From positions 1 to 46,582 of the IMG/VR virus record IMGVR_UViG_3300027970_000045: a stretch of DNA of 46,582 nucleotides. The stretch is one strand, 5' to 3'. This stretch comes from a virus. Below are positions 33,945 to 40,196 of this stretch, one piece after another. A model generated the notes under the pieces. That model searched no databases. It saw nothing but the letters and a program-made list of their open reading frames with translations, and was not told where the DNA came from. Within the stretch, counting starts at the first letter, position 1; each line of letters starts with the position of its first letter. A program made the position numbers and the translations under genes.

Positions 33945-34147
33945 TAGAATAGGGAATTATCTTCTTTTTTATTTCGGCTTTTTAGATCTAAGATAGATCC
34001 CTTTTTTACCTTTTTAGTTTTATATTTTATGCTTTCTATTTCGAAAGGATTTGCTTCAACTTTCTTATCGTCTATATCAAAATCGACAATAAGCTTAATG
34101 TTTCCTTTCTTAGAAGATTCGAAGAATTTTTCGAGTTCATTTTCCAT
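33944..34147 (-). CDS. Small protein ending in SLF, after the primase (67 aa)
   Basis: The ATG at 34147 is 4 bp after the gp61 stop; an earlier in-frame ATG would overlap gp61. The protein has an acidic helix (MENELEKFFESSKKG), a strand-rich Asp-rich middle (IKLIVDFDIDDKKVE) and a basic tail ending EDNSLF. The same C-terminal SLF ends the polymerase C-terminal half and the 157-residue protein. I infer a clamp-associated accessory factor; nothing else identifies it. Confidence 0.72.
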   Translation of the reverse strand: MENELEKFFESSKKGNIKLIVDFDIDDKKVEANPFEIESIKYKTKKVKKGSILDLKSRNKKEDNSLF

Positions 34148-34151
34148 AGCA

Positions 34152-35216
34152 CTATACGCTTCGGATGTCCAGTGGTTCATGTGTAAAGTATTTATCGAGA
34201 TTTTTAATTGCTTCGTTTTTGTTTTTCCAACAGTAGATGAATAGATCATTTAGATCTTTAACTTGTTCTCTTACTTTGAAATCTCTAACGAGCTTATTCC
34301 ACATGAAGACATTTTTTCTTTTTTTAAGTTTTGCTTCCATAACTCTTCTTCCTGCATTATCGTTATCGAAAAGATATCGTATTGTTGTTATATCGTCAAA
34401 CATTTCAGTAGGTTTGTCTGCACCTGTTATAGCTATTGAATTTGGTTGTAAAAAGGAATCAATAACACCTTCAAATATAGTAACATTCTTAGAGAAATCA
34501 GCAGATAGAATACCGAAGTAAAGACTCATAGTATTTAACTTAATTATTTCGTCTTCTGATCGATCTTCGATGCCTCGACCGAAAAGTAGATAGTTTATTT
34601 TTTCTATATTGAAACTGACGTATTTAGCTCTGTTTTCTTGAAAGTTTCTAATCTGCCATCCTAGAATTTTAGTTTTATCTGGAGTTAGATTGAGAACATA
34701 TAGCTGATCTTTCTTTTTATCGTAAAGGAAGTGATCCATTTTGAAATGCATGAATCGAGCTTTAAGATATTTTTCAATAGTCATATCTTCAGAAGGATGT
34801 AAGAGTCTTAGTTTTGATTTGACGGTTTCGTAAGGAATACCGAATTCAACAAGATTTTGAAATGTGTTGAGTTCAAGATATTCCTTAGTTACCGTTGATA
34901 CACGATGTTCACGTATATAATCTAAAAAGAACGTTAATTCATCAGTATTTTGAACAGGACTGTTAAAATCTTTATAGAAATTTACAAGATTAGTGTGCTT
35001 TTTACAACCATCATTGAAGCAATGATACATTAGATTTGCCCAATAGATATTAGCACGTTTTTTGTGTTCATTCGTAGAATCCCCACAATAAGGACATGCA
35101 AAGTTAAGTCTATCTCTAAAAAATCTTACTTCTCCCTTTACTCCTGAGAATTCTGATTTTATGATATTTTCGACCTTAGCATTAATCTGTAATTTTTTCT
35201 GTTCAGTTATTTCCAT
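34152..35216 (-). CDS. 61: DNA primase gp61-like
   Basis: gp61 makes RNA primers for lagging-strand synthesis and works with helicase gp41. The N-terminal zinc site uses Cys41, Cys44, Cys66 and Cys71 (CPYCGDS ... HCFNDGCKKH). The central and C-terminal parts hold the TOPRIM signatures TIFEGVIDSF and YLFDNDNAGRR. The 354-residue length matches T4 gp61 (342). It starts 5 bp after rmlA. Confidence 0.92.
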   Translation of the reverse strand: MEITEQKKLQINAKVENIIKSEFSGVKGEVRFFRDRLNFACPYCGDSTNEHKKRANIYWANLMYHCFNDGCKKHTNLVNFYKDFNSPVQNTDELTFFLDYIREHRVSTVTKEYLELNTFQNLVEFGIPYETVKSKLRLLHPSEDMTIEKYLKARFMHFKMDHFLYDKKKDQLYVLNLTPDKTKILGWQIRNFQENRAKYVSFNIEKINYLLFGRGIEDRSEDEIIKLNTMSLYFGILSADFSKNVTIFEGVIDSFLQPNSIAITGADKPTEMFDDITTIRYLFDNDNAGRRVMEAKLKKRKNVFMWNKLVRDFKVREQVKDLNDLFIYCWKNKNEAIKNLDKYFTHEPLDIRSV

Positions 35217-35221
35217 TATTT

Positions 35222-36142
35222 TTAATATGTACCGTGTATGTGTAAGGGTTTATTTTCAGCAATAGAAGTTAGATATTCACCATATCCACTTTTTTCATAT
35301 TTCTTAGCTATAGACTTTAGTTGATTTTCATTAATCCAACCCATTTTATATGCAATCTCTTCGATACATCCAACTTTTTGTCCTTGTCTTTTTTCAATCA
35401 TATGAATAAATTGCCCTGCTTCCATTAGTGATTCGAAAGTTCCCGTATCTAACCAGGCAGTCCCTCTTTGTAATTGAGCAACATGTAGATTTCCTTCATC
35501 TAAATATAACTGATTAATATCAGTTATTTCTAATTCACCTCTTCGTGAAGGTTTTAGATTTTTCGCCATTTCAACAACTTTATTATCGTAAAAATAGAGT
35601 CCTGGAATAGCAAAGCTAGATTTTGGTTTTTTAGGTTTTTCTTCGATAGAAACAACTCTATTCATAGTATCGAATTCTACTACACCATAACGTTCCGGAT
35701 CACTAACGTGATAAGCGAAAACACAAGCCCCTTTAGCTCGTGAAACTCCACGAAATCCATCCCATTCCTTTGTTTTAGTTTTAAGAAGACCTGCTAATCC
35801 TGAAGAGTAGAAGATATTATCTCCTAGAATTAAACAAACAGGATCAGATCCTATAAAATCTTCAGCGATAATAAAAGCATCAGCTATTCCTCTTGCTTCG
35901 GTTTGTACTTCATATTCAAATTTACATCCTAATTCAGATCCATCTCCTAGAAGTTTTTTCATTGAATGAACGTCTTCTGGATTTGTAATAATCATAATCT
36001 CTTTGATTCCGGCAAGCATCAAAATAGAGATAGGGTAATATATCATTGGTTTGTCATAAACAGGCAAAAGCTGTTTTACTTGAGTTATAGTGATAGGGAG
36101 TAATCTAGTTCCTTTACCACCGGCTAATACGATTCCTTTCAT
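35222..36142 (-). CDS. rmlA: Glucose-1-phosphate thymidylyltransferase RmlA
   Basis: It makes dTDP-glucose from glucose-1-phosphate and dTTP, the first step of dTDP-rhamnose and other deoxysugar pathways. The ATG at 36142 gives the classic start MKGIVLAGGKGTRLLPIT, then KQLLPVYDKPMIYYPIS, CLILGDNIFY, ISIEEKPKKPKS and RGTAWLDTGTFESL. At 306 residues it is full length, and no key residue is obviously lost. It is a metabolic gene placed between gp32 and gp61, 12 bp after the gp32 terminator. No rmlB, rmlC or rmlD is nearby, so host enzymes would have to use its product. Confidence 0.95.
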   Translation of the reverse strand: MKGIVLAGGKGTRLLPITITQVKQLLPVYDKPMIYYPISILMLAGIKEIMIITNPEDVHSMKKLLGDGSELGCKFEYEVQTEARGIADAFIIAEDFIGSDPVCLILGDNIFYSSGLAGLLKTKTKEWDGFRGVSRAKGACVFAYHVSDPERYGVVEFDTMNRVVSIEEKPKKPKSSFAIPGLYFYDNKVVEMAKNLKPSRRGELEITDINQLYLDEGNLHVAQLQRGTAWLDTGTFESLMEAGQFIHMIEKRQGQKVGCIEEIAYKMGWINENQLKSIAKKYEKSGYGEYLTSIAENKPLHIHGTY

Positions 36143-36153
36143 AGTTTTTGAAT

Positions 36154-36185
36154 AAAAAAAGGACACCTCGATAGAGATGTCCTTT
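36154..36185 (-). terminator. Rho-independent terminator after gp32
   Basis: The minus strand has a 12-bp stem (AAAGGACATCTC with GAGGTGTCCTTT, one G-U pair), a TATC loop and TTTTTTT. It lies 14 bp after the gp32 stop and just before rmlA. Confidence 0.92.
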
Positions 36186-36199
36186 TGATTAAATTTGAT

Positions 36200-37150
36200 T
36201 TATTTAATATCGAATTCTTGTAACCAAGATTCAATATCTGAGTCATTTGAATTACCGGCATCTTTCGAGGCGGAATTAATAGATGGTGTTTCTTTAACAA
36301 TCTGAGTTTCAGTAGTTCCTGCCATAGGAGGAGTAACCGATTTAACAGGAGTTGGAGAAGAAACAGCTTGATAAGCAGCACCTGGATTAGATCCTGTAAG
36401 TTCTGCGATGTAATTGAATACCTTTTCACGAAGTTCATTAGTCCATGGTTTAAATTCTTGATCTTCTAAAGCAGAAGCACCTGTATAAATTCCCATGATC
36501 ATTTTACGACATTCTTCGTTGTTTTCCATTTGAGCACCATTAAGTTTAACAGCTGCTGGAGTATTTCCGAATTTACATTCATCATAATTCCAATATCCAC
36601 CTTTCATGGTTACTTTTAATTGGAAGTCTTTTCCTTGAAAGAAGTCGAAGATGTTTGTTGGTTCGATTCCCATTTCGATATCTTCAGCAGATGGTTGAAT
36701 TTGAGCATCGATAAGTTTCTTAACGGCTCTAGGGAAACGGAATAATTGAACTGTGTTTTCCAATTCAGGACGTTGTGGATCCTTTACAATCAAAACATAT
36801 GAGTAGTAATACTCTTTACGTTTAATTTTTTCAGCTTGTTTCTTTTCGAATGCTGATTCAGATTTGTAAAGTTTCCAGAAAGTATCTTGGATAACTGATT
36901 TTTCACCTGGAACAGATGAAGGACAATCTGCGTAGAATCCACTACCTTCGGCATTTTCTAACCAATAGGAGTATTTTCTTACGATAGATTTTTTAGGATT
37001 ATTAAGATTCGGAATGAATCTAATAACTGCTCTATAAATAGAGTCTTTTGAATTTTTTGGATCTGTTTTATAGATGTCAGTTCCACTTGTTTGTTTTTCC
37101 TCGGATTTGAAATTGTCGAGGCTCAAATTAAAAATGTCTAAATTTTCCAT
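36200..37150 (-). CDS. 32: Single-stranded DNA-binding protein gp32-like
   Basis: The OB-fold core is recognisable: KYSYWLENAEG, YYSYVLIVKDPQRPELENT, VQLFRFPRAVKKLIDA and MKGGYWNYDECKFG, paralleling the T4 gp32 YSYVLVLEDPHNPEN region. The C-terminus is acidic (SNDSDIESWLQEFDIK), as needed to recruit replication partners. The 316 residues agree with T4 gp32 (301). The zinc-binding His/Cys cluster of T4 gp32 is not evident: Cys76 stands alone in that area. A TATAAATA element is 27 bp upstream, and a strong terminator follows. Confidence 0.9.
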   Translation of the reverse strand: MENLDIFNLSLDNFKSEEKQTSGTDIYKTDPKNSKDSIYRAVIRFIPNLNNPKKSIVRKYSYWLENAEGSGFYADCPSSVPGEKSVIQDTFWKLYKSESAFEKKQAEKIKRKEYYYSYVLIVKDPQRPELENTVQLFRFPRAVKKLIDAQIQPSAEDIEMGIEPTNIFDFFQGKDFQLKVTMKGGYWNYDECKFGNTPAAVKLNGAQMENNEECRKMIMGIYTGASALEDQEFKPWTNELREKVFNYIAELTGSNPGAAYQAVSSPTPVKSVTPPMAGTTETQIVKETPSINSASKDAGNSNDSDIESWLQEFDIK

Positions 37151-37177
37151 TTTGCTTTACTTTTTTATTTACGTTAT

Positions 37178-37185
37178 TATTTATA
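37178..37185 (-). promoter_or_regulatory. TATAAATA element before gp32
   Basis: An exact copy of the T4 late promoter core on the minus strand, 27 bp before the gp32 ATG. T4 gene 32 is expressed from several promoters, including a late one. Confidence 0.55.
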
Positions 37186-37320
37186 TGAACTTACAGTTAA
37201 GAGATTCACTTACAATTACTTACTACTCCGGATTAATGTTCGTTGTAGGATTATCACTTACTTTGGGTACCTTACTTACTTTTTATTTACTAATTAGATA
37301 TTATATGTATCTATATTGAT
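37186..37320 (+). CDS. Possible small membrane protein on the opposite strand (44 aa)
   Basis: An ATG at 37186 opens 44 residues starting MNLQLRDSLTITYYSG, with one long hydrophobic segment (LMFVVGLSLTLGTLLTFYLL) and the end IRYYMYLY. It would be the only plus-strand gene in the window, divergent from gp32. A weak hairpin (TTAGAG/CTCTAA, 37320-37340) and a T-run follow. The same 186 bp may instead be the gp32 control region, whose GTAAGT repeats produce part of this hydrophobic reading frame, so confidence is low. Confidence 0.3.
37189..37279. repeat. Five ACTTAC/GTAAGT hexamers upstream of gp32
   Basis: Exact ACTTAC copies on the plus strand start at 37189, 37208, 37218, 37256 and 37274, giving steps of 19, 10, 38 and 18 bp. 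They occupy different reading frames, which argues against a purely coding origin. They lie between the KTSC gene and the gp32 start and may be binding sites for a regulator. Confidence 0.55.
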
Positions 37321-37336
37321 TAGAGTTTCTTCTCCT

Positions 37337-37675
37337 CTAACTTATTTTTTCATATTTATAATCACCTTTACGTATTAGAGACCAAAATCTCGTTCCAAAA
37401 GTTCCTTCCTCTACGGCATCCTTTCCAAAAAGTTTTCTAGCTCCTTTCGCTATACCACCTCCAATTTTTTGAAGGAGGTTCTTTTCTAAAGAAAGTTCTC
37501 TCCAAACGGATTTAGGAACTTCACTATATTTATATTTTGATCCGTCGTGAAATTCTATTTCTAAAACTTCAGTATCTGAATCATATTCCATAGAAACCAA
37601 ATGTGAAGATTTAACTTCTTTCTCCCATTTTTTTTCGGTAATTAGATACTCATCGTATGTAGGTAGATTTTTCAT
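37337..37675 (-). CDS. Targeting-peptide protein with KTSC domain (112 aa)
   Basis: The N-terminus MKNLPTYDEYLITEKKW fits the targeting peptide with an I-T-E site. The rest resembles the KTSC domain: SSHLVSMEYDSDTEVLEIEF, HDGSKYKYSEVPKSVWREL, and a C-terminal GTRFWSLIRKGDYKYE. Between them is an inserted segment of about 30 residues (LLQKIGGGIAKGARKLFG). KTSC domains occur at the end of some lysyl-tRNA synthetases and as small stand-alone proteins of unknown role. Here the domain appears to be addressed to the phage head. The ATG overlaps the previous stop. Confidence 0.82.
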   Translation of the reverse strand: MKNLPTYDEYLITEKKWEKEVKSSHLVSMEYDSDTEVLEIEFHDGSKYKYSEVPKSVWRELSLEKNLLQKIGGGIAKGARKLFGKDAVEEGTFGTRFWSLIRKGDYKYEKIS

Positions 37676-38229
37676 CGAAGTATGCCGTAAATTCTCTTGG
37701 TTATTCTTTTATTGGCCTTGGATAGTAATCTCGTGTAATACCCATCTTTCTGCATTTCTGGTTTTTTATCAGCTCCAACTATATCTTTAATGGCCTTTTC
37801 ATCGGTTACTACTGGAGCTTTTGAGGATGATAAAAGTTCTTCCATTCTTAATGAAGCCTCAATGTACCAACCTCGAGTATTAACCAATTCTAGAATCTTC
37901 TTTACCATATCCCTTTTAGCTTCTTTTATTCCATTGGTACCTAGCAAAGCAATTTTGTTACCGTAAGGAGTTTCTTTGTAAATGATAAATGCATCTGGTA
38001 ATTTATCTCGATCAACATCTTTTAGAAAAGTGGCTTTATATTTAGAACGAATTTCACGATAATCAGATGCAGAAAAATCCATGCCTGCTTGAGAATAGGT
38101 ATCAGAATACATCTTCCATATTAATTCCATTCCCTCATCGTCTACTTTATTCAAATCGAAATCTACCCATTTCATAGATGGCATTTTGAATTCTAATAAG
38201 AATTCGTCATATTTTAAGAATTGATTCAT
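37672..38229 (-). CDS. Targeting-peptide protein (185 aa), unknown mature domain
   Basis: The N-terminus MNQFLKYDEFLLEFKM fits the targeting peptide with a cut after L-L-E. The mature ~170 residues form an alpha/beta domain (GMELIWKMYSDTYSQAGMDF, DAFIIYKETPYGNKIALLG, then helix AKRDMVKKILELVNTRGWY), loosely reminiscent of small acyltransferase-type folds, and a basic tail (YYTRLLSKANKRITKRIYG). I cannot name the family. Overlaps on both sides show tight coupling to the KTSC and HNH genes. Confidence 0.78.
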   Translation of the reverse strand: MNQFLKYDEFLLEFKMPSMKWVDFDLNKVDDEGMELIWKMYSDTYSQAGMDFSASDYREIRSKYKATFLKDVDRDKLPDAFIIYKETPYGNKIALLGTNGIKEAKRDMVKKILELVNTRGWYIEASLRMEELLSSSKAPVVTDEKAIKDIVGADKKPEMQKDGYYTRLLSKANKRITKRIYGILR

Positions 38230-38576
38230 ACGTATCCGAATTGATTTATTTTTTCAAATAGCTCGTCTGTGGTATGTCCACATTTAGCATTTTTCTTCTT
38301 ATTTTCCTTGGCCTTTAACATTTGAAGATTGCAAGGATGTGCTATAAAAAAGGGATTTATTTGATCTTTGAATGCTTGAGATATCGAATAGATATGATCT
38401 AAATGATTAGCTTTCCAAGATCTTTTCAAATTTTTTGGATTGATTTGTGACTTAAATATATCATAATTCTTCTCAGTTAGTGCTCTAACGAAGATAAAAT
38501 AATCTTCCTTGGTTTCAAGTAGATCATCGTAGTTATCTCTATAACTTTCAAAATTGATTAGATTCGGATTTAGCAT
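38226..38576 (-). CDS. HNH endonuclease (116 aa)
   Basis: The HNH core is visible as NHLDHIYSI (His58, Asp60, His61), PCNLQML (Asn83) and KENKKKNAKCGH (Asn92), matching the beta-beta-alpha-metal nuclease fold. The N-terminal half lacks an obvious extra DNA-binding module. It could be a free-standing homing endonuclease, common in T4-like phages, or a genuine phage nuclease. It starts 1 bp after the 49-residue ORF and overlaps the next gene by 4 bp, so it is embedded in the late operon rather than in an intron. Confidence 0.8.
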   Translation of the reverse strand: MLNPNLINFESYRDNYDDLLETKEDYFIFVRALTEKNYDIFKSQINPKNLKRSWKANHLDHIYSISQAFKDQINPFFIAHPCNLQMLKAKENKKKNAKCGHTTDELFEKINQFGYV

Positions 38577-38577
38577 A

Positions 38578-38727
38578 TTAAGCAGTTGCTCCTGTTCCTC
38601 CTATGCCAGTAACTGTAGTAATATCATCATTAAGTAGGAGAAGTTGAATCATTTGTAATCTAGCTTCTTCTTCCCTCTGACGTCGTTTTTTAGCATTTTG
38701 TTGATATAACCATTCAGGTGTAGGCAT
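38578..38727 (-). CDS. Very small protein (49 aa)
   Basis: An ATG at 38727 opens 49 residues: a charged N-terminal helix (PEWLYQQNAKKRRQREEEAR), a Leu-rich middle (LQMIQLLLLND) and a Gly/Thr tail ending TGIGGTGATA. It fills the gap between the neighbouring genes exactly (6 bp before, 1 bp after), which supports it as real. No family is recognised. Confidence 0.65.
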   Translation of the reverse strand: MPTPEWLYQQNAKKRRQREEEARLQMIQLLLLNDDITTVTGIGGTGATA

Positions 38728-38733
38728 AATTTC

Positions 38734-39072
38734 TTATTTTTTTCCAGTTGTTCTATTCTTTTCAATCCAGGCTTTAAATACCTTAATAGCATCTCGCATT
38801 TCTGGTGTTTGATGTTGATGTTTTTCAGCTCTATTCAACATGGTTGTAGCAACTGACATTGCCCACATATGTTCTCCTTTTTTCTCTAGTCCATCTAACT
38901 GTTTACAAGTAGATTCGGCTTTTGCAGCATTTGCATATCCAGTTCCTTTTAGAGCATACTTACCTCCTCCTGTATAAAGTCCATCTTCTTTAGGATCACC
39001 TGGAGCTCTCTTATGTCCTTGTCCTTTATCCCCTTCGTTGATAAATTCGTCAAAATCCATTATGTTTTTCAT
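38734..39072 (-). CDS. Targeting-peptide protein (112 aa)
   Basis: The ATG at 39072 (rather than the TTG two codons earlier) gives MKNIMDFDEFINEGDKGQ, a targeting peptide with an I-N-E site. The mature part begins with a basic Gly-rich stretch (HKRAPGDPKEDGLYTGGG) and continues as a helical domain (ANAAKAESTCKQLDGLEKK, then HMWAMSVATTMLNRAEKHQ and FKAWIEKN). A GATAAATA element lies 20 bp before the start. The family is unknown; internal head localisation is inferred. Confidence 0.8.
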   Translation of the reverse strand: MKNIMDFDEFINEGDKGQGHKRAPGDPKEDGLYTGGGKYALKGTGYANAAKAESTCKQLDGLEKKGEHMWAMSVATTMLNRAEKHQHQTPEMRDAIKVFKAWIEKNRTTGKK

Positions 39073-39092
39073 AGTCAATTTTTTTTATATTT

Positions 39093-39100
39093 TATTTATC
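39093..39100 (-). promoter_or_regulatory. Candidate late promoter element GATAAATA
   Basis: GATAAATA on the minus strand, 20 bp before the ATG at 39072, in the 130-bp gap after the RuvC-like gene. Spacing matches the other elements. Confidence 0.58.
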
Positions 39101-39141
39101 TCAAGTTGAATTTTGAAACTCACTCCATCTAGAATACATAT

Positions 39142-39155
39142 AACCATTAATGGTT
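39142..39155. repeat. 14-bp perfect palindrome AACCATTAATGGTT
   Basis: It lies in the noncoding gap between the RuvC-like gene and the next promoter element, about 42 bp before that element. A dimeric regulator site is possible; no other copy was noticed. The rest of the gap (39101-39202) shows no gene. Confidence 0.4.
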
Positions 39156-39202
39156 GTTTAAGTAAAAGGATAACAGTTACGACAAGGATCCACTTCAGTT
39201 AG

Positions 39203-39817
39203 TTATTCCACCTCAATAAGAGTTAGTGCTATGGCATCCACTAAGTCATCTAAAGGCTTAGGTATATTGAATTCCCCTTCTATTACGATATTTAATTTTT
39301 CTATTTCATTTCTAAGCTTACTATCGGATTTTTCCATAAAGGATCTGAGCATATCACATTTAGAAGCATTACCGTTTCCTGTGTAAGCTTTCTTTATTGA
39401 CTTAGGGGAGATAACTCGGATTATATGTCCAAACTTCTGAATGAGCTTGACCTTTAAGAATGTGTTAAATGTAATCATATCAATGAAAGAATTTCCCTTA
39501 GATCCAAACGAAAATCCTTCAATTCTGATCTCTGTAGGAACGATTCCTGTGTAATTGAATATCTCTATAATCTCATTAGATAGTGCATCAGCGTTCCTCA
39601 ATTTGATCGCCTGATCTTCTATAGCATCTTTAATAAGATTATCTTTATTATATGAAGTAATTGTAACAGTTTTTGATTCGTGAAGAATCTTATGTAATTG
39701 AAATCCTTTTAGCTTTGGATTGTAATTCGGAACGAATGAAAAAAGTAGAAATTTATCTTTCGTCGTCTTAATCGCTACCGCTGTTGAATTTATTGAAAAA
39801 TCTATACCAATAATCAT
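39203..39817 (-). CDS. RuvC-like Holliday junction nuclease
   Basis: The ATG at 39817 (1 bp after the previous stop) gives MIIGIDFSINSTAVAI, an RNase H-fold start with Asp6. Other acidic residues of the RuvC type are Glu100 (IRIEGFSFG) and Asp190/191/194 (PLDDLVDAIAL), with VISPKSIKKAYTGNGNASK between. T4 uses endonuclease VII (gp49) to resolve branched DNA before packaging; a RuvC-like enzyme may do this here, and no gp49 is in the window. The 204-residue length fits phage RuvC proteins. Confidence 0.85.
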   Translation of the reverse strand: MIIGIDFSINSTAVAIKTTKDKFLLFSFVPNYNPKLKGFQLHKILHESKTVTITSYNKDNLIKDAIEDQAIKLRNADALSNEIIEIFNYTGIVPTEIRIEGFSFGSKGNSFIDMITFNTFLKVKLIQKFGHIIRVISPKSIKKAYTGNGNASKCDMLRSFMEKSDSKLRNEIEKLNIVIEGEFNIPKPLDDLVDAIALTLIEVE

Positions 39818-39818
39818 A

Positions 39819-40184
39819 TTAGAATCTTTTGCCGATTGCAGCACCTAAAGCAGCACCAACAAGTCGACTAGTTAATAAGTCAAAAACAACTCCTCTTTCT
39901 ATTCCTAGAACATTTGCAATAATTTTACCAACAGAAGATCCGAGAGCAAATCCAGTAAGTCCTCCAATAACGGAACCTAAGAAACCTTCGTTTGTTAGTT
40001 CTTCATTAAATTCTTTAAGTCCTTTACTTTTTTCTAAGTATTCTTCACAGAATTTTTTTACTGCTTCATCTACTTTTTTTTCTTCATCTTCGGTCAGCTC
40101 AGACTTCAGATTTTCATTCATCATCCATATCTCAATGTCTGAGAATGTTCCTGATTCGATTAAGTATTCTTTAAATGTTTTCAT
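39819..40184 (-). CDS. Targeting-peptide protein with glycine-zipper segment (121 aa)
   Basis: The N-terminus MKTFKEYLIESGTF is nearly the T4 internal-protein peptide (MKTYQEFIAE), with a cut after L-I-E. An acidic helical part (15-65) is followed by two hydrophobic Gly-rich segments (FLGSVIGGLTGFALGSSVG and RLVGAALGAAIGKRF) that resemble glycine zippers and could insert into membranes. I infer a packaged protein, perhaps helping DNA cross the host envelope. It is separated from the tail-tube-like gene by 12 bp. Confidence 0.82.
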   Translation of the reverse strand: MKTFKEYLIESGTFSDIEIWMMNENLKSELTEDEEKKVDEAVKKFCEEYLEKSKGLKEFNEELTNEGFLGSVIGGLTGFALGSSVGKIIANVLGIERGVVFDLLTSRLVGAALGAAIGKRF

Positions 40185-40196
40185 AGTATATGTATC

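Noticed and set aside
39101-39202. tRNA or small RNA in the gap after the RuvC-like gene
   Set aside because: No cloverleaf arms or anticodon stem could be found; only a 14-bp palindrome stands out.
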